A stretch of DNA of 64,000 nt, taken from the NCBI RefSeq assembly GCF_003663845.1, contig NZ_RCCA01000003.1:62001-126000 (forward strand), given 5' to 3'. Both the position numbers and the translations under genes were made by a program. Each line of letters begins with the position of its first letter. The stretch's first letter is position 1. Of this stretch, positions 15,511-23,610 are shown one piece after another. Under the pieces are notes generated by a model. The model worked only from the letters and a program-made list of their open reading frames with translations. It had not been told where the DNA came from and made no database searches. The DNA comes from Chryseobacterium sp. 7 (lineage in GTDB: Bacteria; Bacteroidota; Bacteroidia; Flavobacteriales; Weeksellaceae).

Positions 15511-16641
15511 ATGTCAACACTTACATTTGCCGAGAAAATAGCTCAAGCAGAAAATTTCTTACCGATTAACGGTACAGATTATATTGAGTTTTATGTAGGA
15601 AATGCAAAACAGGCTGCCCATTATTACAAAACCGCTTTCGGGTTTCAGTCTGTAGCTTATGCCGGTCCTGAAACAGGAGTAAGAGACCGTGCATCTTATG
15701 TGCTTCAACAGGGAAAAATCAGATTGGTACTAACTACCGGATTGAAATCTGACTCTCCTATCAGCGAGCACGTAAAAAAACATGGTGACGGAGTAAAAAT
15801 TTTGGCACTTTGGGTAGATGACGCTTATGCAGCTTTCGAAGAAACAACTAAAAGAGGAGGAAAACCTTATTTAGAGCCGGTAACGCTAACTGATGAGCAG
15901 GGTGAGGTAAGAATGTCCGGAATCTATACTTACGGAGAAACCGTTCACATGTTTATTGAAAGAAAAAATTATAACGGAGCTTTTATGCCTGGTTATGAAA
16001 AGTGGGAAAGTGATTATAAACCTGAAGAAGCAGGCCTATTATACGTAGACCACTGTGTAGGAAATGTTGACTGGAACAGAATGATCCCAACCGTTGAGTG
16101 GTATGAAAAAGTAATGGGATTTGTAAACATCCTTTCTTTTGATGACAAGCAGATCAACACAGAATATTCTGCGTTGATGTCTAAAGTAATGTCAAACGGA
16201 AACGGATATGCAAAATTCCCTATCAATGAACCTGCAGAAGGTAAAAAGAAATCCCAGGTAGAAGAGTATCTTGATTTCTATGAAGGTGAAGGTGTACAGC
16301 ACATTGCTGTAGCTACAAAAGACATCATCCATACCGTAACAGAATTGAAGAAACGTGGTGTAGAGTTCCTTTCTGCTCCACCGGAAGCTTATTATGACAT
16401 GGTTCCTGAAAGAGTAGGCCATATTGATGAAGATATTAAAAAACTTCAGCAGTTAGGTATACTTATTGATCATGATGAAGAAGGATACTTATTACAGATC
16501 TTTACGAAGCCTGTAGAAGACCGTCCTACTCTATTCTTCGAAATTATTGAAAGGCACGGTGCACAGAGTTTTGGTGCCGGTAATTTCAAAGCGTTATTCG
16601 AAGCGTTAGAAAGAGAGCAGGAAAGAAGAGGTAATCTTTAA
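15511..16641 (+). CDS. hppD: 4-Hydroxyphenylpyruvate dioxygenase
   Basis: 376 residues. It converts 4-hydroxyphenylpyruvate to homogentisate, feeding hmgA. The two vicinal-oxygen-chelate halves are clear, and the iron triad can be placed at His181 (LYVDHCVGNV), His264 (GVQHIAVATKDI) and Glu344 (LFFEIIERHG), equivalent to His183, His266 and Glu349 of the human enzyme. KFPINEPAEGKKKSQVEEYLDF is the usual substrate-loop signature. First gene of a same-strand group with fahA, separated from the next small gene by a terminator hairpin. Confidence 0.95.
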   Translation: MSTLTFAEKIAQAENFLPINGTDYIEFYVGNAKQAAHYYKTAFGFQSVAYAGPETGVRDRASYVLQQGKIRLVLTTGLKSDSPISEHVKKHGDGVKILALWVDDAYAAFEETTKRGGKPYLEPVTLTDEQGEVRMSGIYTYGETVHMFIERKNYNGAFMPGYEKWESDYKPEEAGLLYVDHCVGNVDWNRMIPTVEWYEKVMGFVNILSFDDKQINTEYSALMSKVMSNGNGYAKFPINEPAEGKKKSQVEEYLDFYEGEGVQHIAVATKDIIHTVTELKKRGVEFLSAPPEAYYDMVPERVGHIDEDIKKLQQLGILIDHDEEGYLLQIFTKPVEDRPTLFFEIIERHGAQSFGAGNFKALFEALEREQERRGNL

Positions 16642-16659
16642 TTTTACATTAAAAAATAC

Positions 16660-16698
16660 AAGTTTTGTCAGGATATCATATTCTGGCAAAACTTTTTT
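16660..16698 (+). terminator. Terminator of hppD
   Basis: AAGTTTTGTCAG pairs with CTGGCAAAACTT across an 11-base loop (one G:T pair) and is followed by TTTT. It covers the TTG at 16665 that would extend the next frame, supporting the start at 16713. Confidence 0.85.
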
Positions 16699-16712
16699 AT
16701 AAAACACAGTAT

Positions 16713-17174
16713 ATGAGAAAATTTTTAATCGGGGTTTTTCTATTGGGAACATTGGGGCTTAAAGCTCAATTTAGTTCTTTAAACGGAATCCTTGAAAGAC
16801 TTGAACAAAGAAAAGGCATCAATCAGCATCTTGAAAATGTAAATATTGACAATAAAAAGTTCATCTTCATTAAGGATGAGGCCGATCACACAGAACGGGA
16901 CTTTATTATCATCAAAGGGAATAATGCCACGTATGTAGAAGTTTTTGATGACAAAGCAACAGGAGAAAGCAGTTCTAATGTTTTCAGCGGCGATATCATC
17001 AGGAAAAAAAATATTATTTCTTTAAGAGCAGATATGCTTGAAAATAAAAAAATCCCAATGCCTGTTACCAAAACTTTATTGTTGACCCAGCAGGACAATA
17101 TCCTGTACCTCATTGATGTCAATACCAAAGACAGATGGATAGATGAAGCATCTTTCTCTAAAAAGGCAAAATAA
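16713..17174 (+). CDS. Secreted protein of unknown function
   Basis: 153 residues from ATG 16713, beginning with a signal peptide (MRKFLIGVFLLGTLGLKAQ). The longer frame from 16665 would begin inside the hppD terminator. The mature part is hydrophilic, with no cysteine and no recognised motif; the visible features are a charged segment RLEQRKGINQHLENVNIDNKKF and VTKTLLLTQQDNILYLIDVNTKDRW. It sits between hppD and fahA, 55 bp before the latter, yet nothing in it suggests an enzymatic role in tyrosine breakdown. Function unknown. Confidence 0.65.
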   Translation: MRKFLIGVFLLGTLGLKAQFSSLNGILERLEQRKGINQHLENVNIDNKKFIFIKDEADHTERDFIIIKGNNATYVEVFDDKATGESSSNVFSGDIIRKKNIISLRADMLENKKIPMPVTKTLLLTQQDNILYLIDVNTKDRWIDEASFSKKAK

Positions 17175-17229
17175 ATGTTCCGGAGAATTTCCCGGGATGA
17201 TATATGTAATCTAACTAAAATCTAAACTT

Positions 17230-18477
17230 ATGAAATCATTTGTAGACTATTCCTCAAATTCAGATTTTTCTATACACAATATTCCTTTCGGAGTCGCAGT
17301 TTTTAACAAAGAATATATCGGATGCTGTACAAGAATCGGAGATCAGGTAATTGATCTTGCTACGTTGTACGATCTTGGTTATTTTGAAGATATTGAAGGA
17401 TTAGACGACAATGTTTTTGAAGCGTATACCATCAACGAATTTATTGAACTCGGTAAACCTGTTACCAACGCCGTTCGTACTAAAATACAAACCTTATTAC
17501 AGGAAGGTTCTACCTTATCAAAAGATCAGAAAACGATCGAAGAAGCATTCTACGACCTGGATAAAGTAAAAATGATGATGCCTGTTCATATCCCGAACTA
17601 CACAGATTTCTACAGCAGCATCGAACACGCTACCAACGTAGGAAAAATGTTCCGTGATCCGGCAAACGCTTTATTGCCAAACTGGAAACATTTACCGGTA
17701 GGGTATCACGGAAGAGCCTCTTCTATTGTAGTTTCAGGAACGGATATCAACCGTCCGAAAGGTCAGACGAAACCTGCGGATGCAGACAAACCCCTTTTTG
17801 GTCCGTCTAAACAACTGGATTTTGAACTGGAAATGGCTTTCATCCTTAATAAAAATACGGAGATGGGAGAAAGTATCTCTACTAAAGATGCAGAAGATGC
17901 CATTTTCGGAATGGTAGTTTTCAACGACTGGTCTGCAAGAGATATTCAGGCATGGGAATATGTTCCGCTGGGGCCATTCCTTGCGAAAAATTTCGGTTCT
18001 TCTATTTCTCCATGGGTGGTTACCCTTGAAGCTTTGGAGCCATTCAGAACAGCTTCTCCTACTCAGGATCCTGAAGTTTTAGAATATTTAAAATTTGAAG
18101 GCGATAAAAACTATGATATCAACCTTGAAGTCTATATCCAGCCTGAAAATGGAGATCAAAACCTGATCTGCGAAAGCAACTACAAACACATGTACTGGAA
18201 CATGACCCAACAGCTGGCACACCACACGGTAAACGGATGCAACGTAGAGGTAGGTGATCTATACGCCAGTGGAACCATTTCCGGAAGTGATCCAAAATCT
18301 TTCGGATCTATGCTGGAACTTACTTGGAGAGGACAAAATCCTTTATCATTAAGCAACGGAGAAGAAAGAAAATTCATCGAAGATAATGATACTGTCATCA
18401 TGAAAGCTTGGGCTGAAAAAGACGGTGTAAGAGTAGGTTTCGGTGAAGTTTCGGGTAAAATTATCCCGACAGTTTAA
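17230..18477 (+). CDS. fahA: Fumarylacetoacetase
   Basis: 415 residues, the usual length. It hydrolyses fumarylacetoacetate to fumarate and acetoacetate, the last step of the homogentisate pathway. Characteristic segments are DFYSSIEHATNVGKMFR, LPVGYHGRASSIVVSGTDI, LDFELEMAFIL (metal-ligand Asp/Glu), FNDWSARDIQAWEYVPLGPFLAKNFGSSISPWVV and YASGTISGSDPKSFGSMLEL. No maleylacetoacetate isomerase gene is seen in the window, so that step is encoded elsewhere or is not needed. No -7 box was recognised just upstream, so it may be read from the 16713 gene. Confidence 0.95.
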   Translation: MKSFVDYSSNSDFSIHNIPFGVAVFNKEYIGCCTRIGDQVIDLATLYDLGYFEDIEGLDDNVFEAYTINEFIELGKPVTNAVRTKIQTLLQEGSTLSKDQKTIEEAFYDLDKVKMMMPVHIPNYTDFYSSIEHATNVGKMFRDPANALLPNWKHLPVGYHGRASSIVVSGTDINRPKGQTKPADADKPLFGPSKQLDFELEMAFILNKNTEMGESISTKDAEDAIFGMVVFNDWSARDIQAWEYVPLGPFLAKNFGSSISPWVVTLEALEPFRTASPTQDPEVLEYLKFEGDKNYDINLEVYIQPENGDQNLICESNYKHMYWNMTQQLAHHTVNGCNVEVGDLYASGTISGSDPKSFGSMLELTWRGQNPLSLSNGEERKFIEDNDTVIMKAWAEKDGVRVGFGEVSGKIIPTV

Positions 18478-18514
18478 TTTTTTTTAAATTTTAACTCTGC
18501 ACAATACAACTATT

Positions 18515-18547
18515 AAACCTTATAGGTTTTGAAAACCTATAAGGTTT
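18515..18547. repeat. 33-bp perfect palindrome, copy 1
   Basis: Arms AAACCTTATAGGTTTT and AAAACCTATAAGGTTT (16 bp each) around a single G. An identical element differing only in the central base is at 55787-55819. It follows fahA and could form a stable hairpin in RNA. Confidence 0.85.
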
Positions 18548-18580
18548 GGTGGATGATTGCTAAAAATATCCTGTTAAACA

Positions 18581-18621
18581 GTTAGTATTAGAAGTGTCAT
18601 GCTGAGCGGAGTCGAAGCATC
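18581..18621. repeat. REP-like element, single arm
   Basis: Contains TTAGTATTAGAAG followed by TGTCATGCTGAGC and AAGCATC. The same ordered blocks recur at 39763-39804, showing that this is a dispersed family and not chance. Confidence 0.7.
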
Positions 18622-18640
18622 TTTTTAATATCATTTGAAT

Positions 18641-18658
18641 ACTTAATTTAAGTTAAGT
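18641..18658. promoter_or_regulatory. Inverted ACTTAA/TTAAGT pair upstream of the flavin reductase gene
   Basis: ACTTAA (18641-18646) and TTAAGT (18653-18658) form a dyad 16 bp before the CDS start. The same hexamer is repeated three times upstream of hppD. Confidence 0.35.
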
Positions 18659-18673
18659 GTTAAAATCAAAAAT

Positions 18674-19498
18674 ATGAAAACAGTAATCCCTTCCGAGATA
18701 ACCCCTGTACAACTGCAGACGATCATGCAGACAGCCGTTTCTCCACGTCCCATTGCATTGGCATCTACGGTAGATAAAGACGGTAATAACAACTTATCTC
18801 CATTCAGTTTTTTTAATATGTTCAGTACGGTTCCTCCTATTTTGATCTTTTCACCGTCAAGAAGAGTTCGGGACAATACCACAAAACATACGCTGGAAAA
18901 TGTTCTTGAAATACCGGAAGTGGTAATCGGAACCGTAAATTTTCCAATTGTACAGCAGATATCTTTGGCTTCTACAGAATATGAAACCGGAGTCAATGAG
19001 TTTATCAAATCCGGTCTTACGATGAAAGATGCAGATCTTGTACAGCCCAAACTGATTGAAGAATGCCCCGTCAATTTTGAATGTAAGGTCTTAGAGGTAA
19101 AATCACTGGGAGATCAGGGTGGTGCAGGAAATCTGGTAATCTGTGAAGTTCAGAAAATCCATATCAGAGAAGAATATTTGAATGAGTCCGGAAATCTGGA
19201 TCAGAAAAAACTGGATATGGTAGCCCGTTTAGGCAGCAACTGGTATTCCAGAAGCAATGAAAACAGTCTTTTTGAAGTACCGAAACCTTTGGTAACAAAA
19301 GGAATTGGCTTTGATCTGCTCCCGGATTCCATAAAATACAGCAAAGTATTTACAGGAAATGACCTTGGAATGCTTGCCAATACAGAAGTATTACCTGCAG
19401 GTAACTTCCATGCTGATGAAAATATTCATTTGGATGCCCAGAAGCTGCTGCTGGAAAGCAAAATTGAAGAAGCGTGGGTTTTACTCACGATACAATAA
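18674..19498 (+). CDS. Flavin reductase domain protein (FMN-binding split barrel)
   Basis: 274 residues. Residues about 15-190 match the flavin reductase-like split-barrel family: VSPRPIALASTVDKDGNNNLSPFSFFNMFSTVPPIL, then RDNTTKHTLEN and ECPVNFECKVLEV. Members bind FMN and either reduce flavins for partner monooxygenases or act as oxidoreductases. It lies about 200 bp after fahA on the same strand, and a shared ACTTAA-type motif hints at co-regulation with the tyrosine pathway. Its exact reaction is unknown. Confidence 0.85.
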   Translation: MKTVIPSEITPVQLQTIMQTAVSPRPIALASTVDKDGNNNLSPFSFFNMFSTVPPILIFSPSRRVRDNTTKHTLENVLEIPEVVIGTVNFPIVQQISLASTEYETGVNEFIKSGLTMKDADLVQPKLIEECPVNFECKVLEVKSLGDQGGAGNLVICEVQKIHIREEYLNESGNLDQKKLDMVARLGSNWYSRSNENSLFEVPKPLVTKGIGFDLLPDSIKYSKVFTGNDLGMLANTEVLPAGNFHADENIHLDAQKLLLESKIEEAWVLLTIQ

Positions 19499-19532
19499 AA
19501 AAATAGGTCTGAAATTTCAGACCTATTTTTTT
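19498..19532. terminator. Bidirectional terminator between flavin reductase and the Ivy-like gene
   Basis: AAATAGGTCTGAAATTTCAGACCTATTT is a near-perfect dyad flanked by A residues on one side and T residues on the other, suited to both convergent genes. Confidence 0.9.
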
Positions 19533-19534
19533 AT

Positions 19535-19684
19535 GATGGAAGTTAGAAGCTGAAAACTGGAAGTCCATAAAGTTTTCTGAATAACTTTTATCCAAATTAA
19601 TAACCTTTTGGAAAATAGTTCTATTTTGATTTCAATAGATATGGAATACTGTTAATAACTCCCATCACCCAGCTTCTAGCTTCC
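19535..19684. repeat. 150-bp imperfect inverted repeat
   Basis: GGAAGTTAGAAGCTG near 19538 and CAGCTTCTAGCTTCC near 19670 are inverted copies with one mismatch, enclosing about 115 bp of AT-rich DNA. No coding potential. Similar GGAAG-TAGAAGCTGGG elements are, to my knowledge, common between genes in Chryseobacterium relatives. Confidence 0.6.
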
Positions 19685-19699
19685 TTTCCAACTTAGATT

Positions 19700-20185
19700 T
19701 TAATGATTCTTAAAATGTAATTTTCTTTCATCAAAGTTTGTCACTTTACCATTTTTATCAATGGAAACACTTACTTTGTCATTTTTAACGTCATAGTAAA
19801 TGCTTGTAGCAAATCCTGGACAATCATGCTGTTTACATCCTGTCAGCTTATAAATTCCGTTTTCTGAAGAAATAGGACTTTCTACATCGAAATTCTTTAC
19901 CATCTCATCATACTGAGAACCAGTCAGTTTTTTCAGTCTTTCTGTGATCCTTTTATCTTCGAAGAACTTAATATCGTGAGGATATTTACCCACATTTTTA
20001 GTGATAATATAGAATGCAGAGGCTGAAGGTATTGCAGCAGAATCTGTTTCAGGTGAAACTATGGAATCCTTAGGCATTACTGTAGCCAAAGTATCCGTAC
20101 TTACAGAAGACTCTGTTTTCGCTTCTTTTTTACACGAAATAACAAACAATGAAAGCGCAAAGGTGCCTGCAATAATTTTTTTCAT
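19700..20185 (-). CDS. Ivy-like lipoprotein, possible lysozyme inhibitor
   Basis: 161 residues with a lipoprotein signal ending VISC (Cys18), then a Ser/Thr/Glu-rich linker to about residue 55. The folded part contains YKLTGCKQHDCPGFATSIYYD, with Cys117 and Cys122 flanking KQHD. This resembles the CKPHDC loop by which Ivy-family inhibitors plug the active site of c-type lysozyme. On that basis it may protect peptidoglycan from host or predator lysozyme at the cell envelope. The rest of the sequence is diverged, so this is a motif-level call. Its start overlaps the end of the upstream hydrolase gene by 56 bp. Confidence 0.6.
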   Translation of the reverse strand: MKKIIAGTFALSLFVISCKKEAKTESSVSTDTLATVMPKDSIVSPETDSAAIPSASAFYIITKNVGKYPHDIKFFEDKRITERLKKLTGSQYDEMVKNFDVESPISSENGIYKLTGCKQHDCPGFATSIYYDVKNDKVSVSIDKNGKVTNFDERKLHFKNH

Positions 20186-21077
20186 AATTATACTTTATGG
20201 TGATTAATTTATAATAACGTAGTTTTAAACGTTTTATTTCAATTTTTTCTTTTATAAAATCAATACATTTTTCCGTTACATTATTCAAATCTTTTGGTAA
20301 ATCAAAATCCGTCCATGGCTCTTTTGCTCCGAAAGTATGATTGACATTTTCAATCAGAAATAATTCAGAATTTGGGTGAAGAAGATGAAGATGCTCAGCC
20401 TGTTTTACTTCTACAGCTTCGTCATTTGTTCCATGAACAATCAGCATATAAGCTTTAGCCATTTCTGTAGCTCTTTCTACATCAAAACGGTGAATATCTT
20501 TCTCATAATCTTCATAAAACTGGTAGTAATGAGGCATTTCCTGTTTAGTACGGCCGTTCAATACATAATATACACCATTATTTTTCCAATTTTCGAATGC
20601 ATCGCCTTTTGGAAAACGGTCTAACGTGTCTACACTTGCCAAAGTAATCAAACCATTGATTCTTTCATCTTCGGAAGTTTTAATAATAGAAATCCCACCT
20701 CCCCTGCTGTGACCTATCAAAACGATTTTCTCATGATCCACATGCGGATTTTTACTAAAGTGATCAATCACCACCCCAAGATCAGAAAGCTCTTTAGAAT
20801 AATTATTATTGCCAAAAGCTTCGAGATCCGCAAAGTTATAAGGATCTTCTACCGTTGTTCCGTTATGTGAAAAATTAAACTTCACAAAGAAAAATCCTGC
20901 TTCCGCATACTTTTCTGCCATCAGATTCCAGGCACCCCAGTCTTTATAACCTTTATATCCGTGAACAAATATCACTAAAGGAAGTTTTTGTCCGCCATCT
21001 TTATAAAAAGCATCCGCAAGAAAACCTCTTGTCTCCTTATTTTCTAAATAGATATTCTTTTCGCTAATCAGATTCAT
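20130..21077 (-). CDS. Alpha/beta hydrolase (dienelactone hydrolase/BAAT-like)
   Basis: 315 residues without a signal peptide. LVIFVHGYKGYKDWGAWN supplies the oxyanion region, IGHSRGGG the nucleophile Ser near 124, IVHGTNDEAV the acid Asp and NHTF the His. This is the catalytic triad of a serine hydrolase; substrate unknown. The domain should end near residue 285. The last 30 residues (KRLKLRYYKLITIKYNYEKN...) run into the signal-peptide region of the lipoprotein gene in another frame and look like a fortuitous extension. The two genes are probably co-transcribed. Confidence 0.82.
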   Translation of the reverse strand: MNLISEKNIYLENKETRGFLADAFYKDGGQKLPLVIFVHGYKGYKDWGAWNLMAEKYAEAGFFFVKFNFSHNGTTVEDPYNFADLEAFGNNNYSKELSDLGVVIDHFSKNPHVDHEKIVLIGHSRGGGISIIKTSEDERINGLITLASVDTLDRFPKGDAFENWKNNGVYYVLNGRTKQEMPHYYQFYEDYEKDIHRFDVERATEMAKAYMLIVHGTNDEAVEVKQAEHLHLLHPNSELFLIENVNHTFGAKEPWTDFDLPKDLNNVTEKCIDFIKEKIEIKRLKLRYYKLITIKYNYEKNYCRHLCAFIVCYFV

Positions 21078-21204
21078 AATTCGATGTTCTTTTGTATTTG
21101 AGGTGTTTATTTGAAATGGAAATTTATGAAAAAAACTCTGTTTTCGGCTCTTGATTCCTTATTTCTTTTATGCAAAGTGAAGCTGAAGTTTATAAAAATA
21201 GCCT

Positions 21205-21212
21205 TATTTTTG
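21205..21212 (+). promoter_or_regulatory. -7 element of the HipA-like gene
   Basis: TATTTTTG ends only 4 bases before the first ATG at 21217. Transcription would start near or within that codon, so the message is leaderless or translation begins at the ATG at 21244. Confidence 0.45.
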
Positions 21213-21216
21213 CTTC

Positions 21217-21990
21217 ATGCAGAATTTAAGAACTGTAACCGTGATGCGTTACATTCTGCCCCTGAGAGAAGGAGGATCTCTACCGGCTCTGGCAGAAGCT
21301 GATGATGATTTCAAATATGTATTAAAATTCCGTGGTGCAGGCCATGGAGTAAAAATGCTGATCTCCGAACTTTTGGGCGGAAAGATTACCGAAGCGTTAG
21401 GGCTTAAAATTCCTGAACTGGTTTTTATCAATCTTGATGCCGATTTTGGGAGAACGGAAGCCGATGAAGAAATACAGGATCTTCTGAAACATTCCGAAGG
21501 GCTGAATCTTGGGCTACATTATCTTTCGGGCTCTATTACGTATGATCCGGGAGTAAGTGTGGATCCGCTTTTGGCTTCAAAAATTGTCTGGCTGGATGCA
21601 TTTATTACCAATATTGACCGTACTTTTAAAAATACGAATATGCTGATGTGGCATAAAGAACTTTGGATCATTGATAATGGTGCTTCTTTCTATTTCCACC
21701 ATTCATGGCAGAATTTTGATGCTGCAGCAAAAACACCTTTCAAATATGTAAAAGACCACGTGCTGCTTCCTAAGGCAAAAATGCTTGATGAGGCTGACAA
21801 GTTTGCTCATGAAATTTTGAATGATGCTCTTTTCAGAGAAATTGTCAACATGATTCCTGAAGACTGGTTACACTGGAATGATGCTGATGAAACGCCTGAC
21901 GAAATCCGTGAGATCTATTTTCAGTTTATGAAAACCAGATTAGAAAATTCTCAAATCTTTGTAAACGAAGCGAAAAATGCAAGAGGATAA
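21217..21990 (+). CDS. HipA-like kinase (HipA_2 type)
   Basis: 257 residues, much shorter than HipA (about 440), so only a kinase core is present. REGGSLPALAEADDDFKYVLKFRG resembles the nucleotide-binding hairpin with Lys37; WLDAFITNIDRTFKNTNML is the catalytic loop (Asp127, Asn132, Asp134, Asn139); IIDNG (Asp153) is the second metal site. All residues needed for phosphotransfer appear present. It overlaps the DUF3037 gene by 14 bp, so the two form a unit. The start may be ATG 21217 or, given the promoter position, ATG 21244. Target of phosphorylation unknown. Confidence 0.8.
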   Translation: MQNLRTVTVMRYILPLREGGSLPALAEADDDFKYVLKFRGAGHGVKMLISELLGGKITEALGLKIPELVFINLDADFGRTEADEEIQDLLKHSEGLNLGLHYLSGSITYDPGVSVDPLLASKIVWLDAFITNIDRTFKNTNMLMWHKELWIIDNGASFYFHHSWQNFDAAAKTPFKYVKDHVLLPKAKMLDEADKFAHEILNDALFREIVNMIPEDWLHWNDADETPDEIREIYFQFMKTRLENSQIFVNEAKNARG

Positions 21991-22360
21991 AATATATGAA
22001 TACGCGGTAATACGCCTGGTACCTAAGGTTGAAAGAGAAGAATTTTTCAATATCGGGCTGGTGATGTTTTCTAAAAAAGAAAAATTCATCAGAGTGGAAT
22101 TCTATTTGTGTCCGGACAAATTTAAGCTAATGCACAGCAAGCTGGATTATGATGATGTGATCCACAATCTGGAAAGCTTTCAGAAGATCGCAAATGGTGC
22201 TAAAGACGGCGGTCCTATTGCCTTTCTGGATGTTCCGGAACGCTTCCGCTGGCTGACAGCTGTAAGAAGTTCTGTTGTGCAGACTTCCAGACCTCATCCT
22301 GGGAAATCCAAAGATCTGAATGCTACTTTTGGTAAGCTTTTTGAGGAGTTAGTAAAGTAA
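21977..22360 (+). CDS. DUF3037 family protein
   Basis: 127 residues matching the DUF3037 pattern (YEYAVIRLVPKVEREEFFNIGLVMFS near the start and FRWLTAVRSSVVQTSRPHPG near the end). No catalytic motif is known for this family. The start overlaps the end of the HipA-like kinase gene by 14 bp, an arrangement I recall as recurrent for these two families. It could be the kinase's substrate, partner or inhibitor; this is inference. Confidence 0.8.
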   Translation: MQEDKIYEYAVIRLVPKVEREEFFNIGLVMFSKKEKFIRVEFYLCPDKFKLMHSKLDYDDVIHNLESFQKIANGAKDGGPIAFLDVPERFRWLTAVRSSVVQTSRPHPGKSKDLNATFGKLFEELVK

Positions 22361-22381
22361 CATTTCCTTAAAAAATTTATT

Positions 22382-23416
22382 ATGAATTTATCGACAAACA
22401 ACATATCAATCTACAGGTTTTTCACAAACCTGTTTTTTGTTTTAATCATAAGCTTTTCTAATTTATTTTTTTCACAGAATTTTTCACAGATACAAGCTAA
22501 GACCCCTCCTGTAAAAAGTACATTACTTCCTGAAATAGCTAATCTTTCCGAAGATATTGTTTATAAAACCACCAGAGGAAATCCTGTAAAACTGGATGTT
22601 TTTACCCCTAAAAATGCTCCTTCAGGTCAGTTGTTACCTGTATTAATCTATGTTCACGGAGGCGGATGGATAGAAGGTGATAAAGTGATTAACTCGGACA
22701 ATTATGTTGAGACTACTATTGCCAAGCTTATGGCGAAGCAATACGCCGTAGTCAGTATTAATTATACACTATTAAATGACAGCACTCATTTCCCATTACC
22801 TTTGGAAGATACGAAAGATGCAGTAAGATGGGTAAGAAAAAATGCAGAGCAATATCATTTTGACACCAATAATATTGGACTGTTCGGGGCTTCGGCCGGA
22901 GCTCATCTATCCCTGATGGCAGCTTATACTCCAGATAATACTTATCCCGGTAATCCGGAACTTTCTGCTTATTCTGCTAAAGTGAATTATGTGATTGATC
23001 ATTATGGCCCGGCAGACCTCAACAAACTTTTTCACACAAAACTAGGAACGATTCCGGTAGGACTGATCGGATTAATGTCCAAAAAGATTGTCGGTTTACA
23101 GGAAAATCTTGTTAAAGGCATTTCAGGGTATAACATCAGAAAAGATCAGGACAGCGCTATTGATTATCTTAAAACGATGTCTCCCGTTAATTTTGTTTCG
23201 GGAGCTGTTCCTACTTTAATTGTCCAGGGGAATAATGATAAAATTGTTCCTTTAAGCCAGTCTAAAAAGCTACACAGAAAATTAAACAGAGCCAAAATAC
23301 AGAACTCTCTCATCATTGTTGACGGTGGAGTACACGGATTTGGAACTACTGATAAAGATTATCTGGATCAAATGACGGATCAGATGGTGGATTTCATTAT
23401 TTCACAGAAGAAATAA
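22382..23416 (+). CDS. Secreted esterase/lipase, alpha/beta hydrolase fold
   Basis: 344 residues with an N-terminal hydrophobic segment (about 12-32) that looks like a signal peptide. VLIYVHGGGWIEGDK holds the HGGG oxyanion hole of the hormone-sensitive lipase/BD-FAE group, GLFGASAGAHLSLMAA the nucleophilic Ser, and VQGNNDKIVP with GGVHGFG the Asp and His. The family acts on carboxyl esters such as short acyl or carbohydrate esters; the specific substrate is not readable. It begins 21 bp after the DUF3037 gene, but a functional link is not evident. Confidence 0.85.
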   Translation: MNLSTNNISIYRFFTNLFFVLIISFSNLFFSQNFSQIQAKTPPVKSTLLPEIANLSEDIVYKTTRGNPVKLDVFTPKNAPSGQLLPVLIYVHGGGWIEGDKVINSDNYVETTIAKLMAKQYAVVSINYTLLNDSTHFPLPLEDTKDAVRWVRKNAEQYHFDTNNIGLFGASAGAHLSLMAAYTPDNTYPGNPELSAYSAKVNYVIDHYGPADLNKLFHTKLGTIPVGLIGLMSKKIVGLQENLVKGISGYNIRKDQDSAIDYLKTMSPVNFVSGAVPTLIVQGNNDKIVPLSQSKKLHRKLNRAKIQNSLIIVDGGVHGFGTTDKDYLDQMTDQMVDFIISQKK

Positions 23417-23610
23417 TATACATGCGCCTATTCATTTGCCATACAATATATTAAAAATCAAAACAATACATTTAAAGCATTTGACAAATTTGCTAGATTG
23501 ATATACTTATTGATATTTTTTCCTTGAGAATTAATTACCTTGGCTATTGTTTAAATTATTTATAACAAAAACACCAATACTTTAATTTTTCATCAACAAA
23601 AATAAGCAAT

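Noticed and set aside
18581..18621. Possible CRISPR-like or insertion-sequence end
   Set aside because: No spacers, no regular periodicity and no transposase; the element is better explained as a dispersed REP arm.
21111..21302. 63-codon frame MKWKFMKKTLFSALDSL...
   Set aside because: The hydrophobic start looks like a signal peptide, but it overlaps the HipA-like gene in another phase and ends abruptly; no family.
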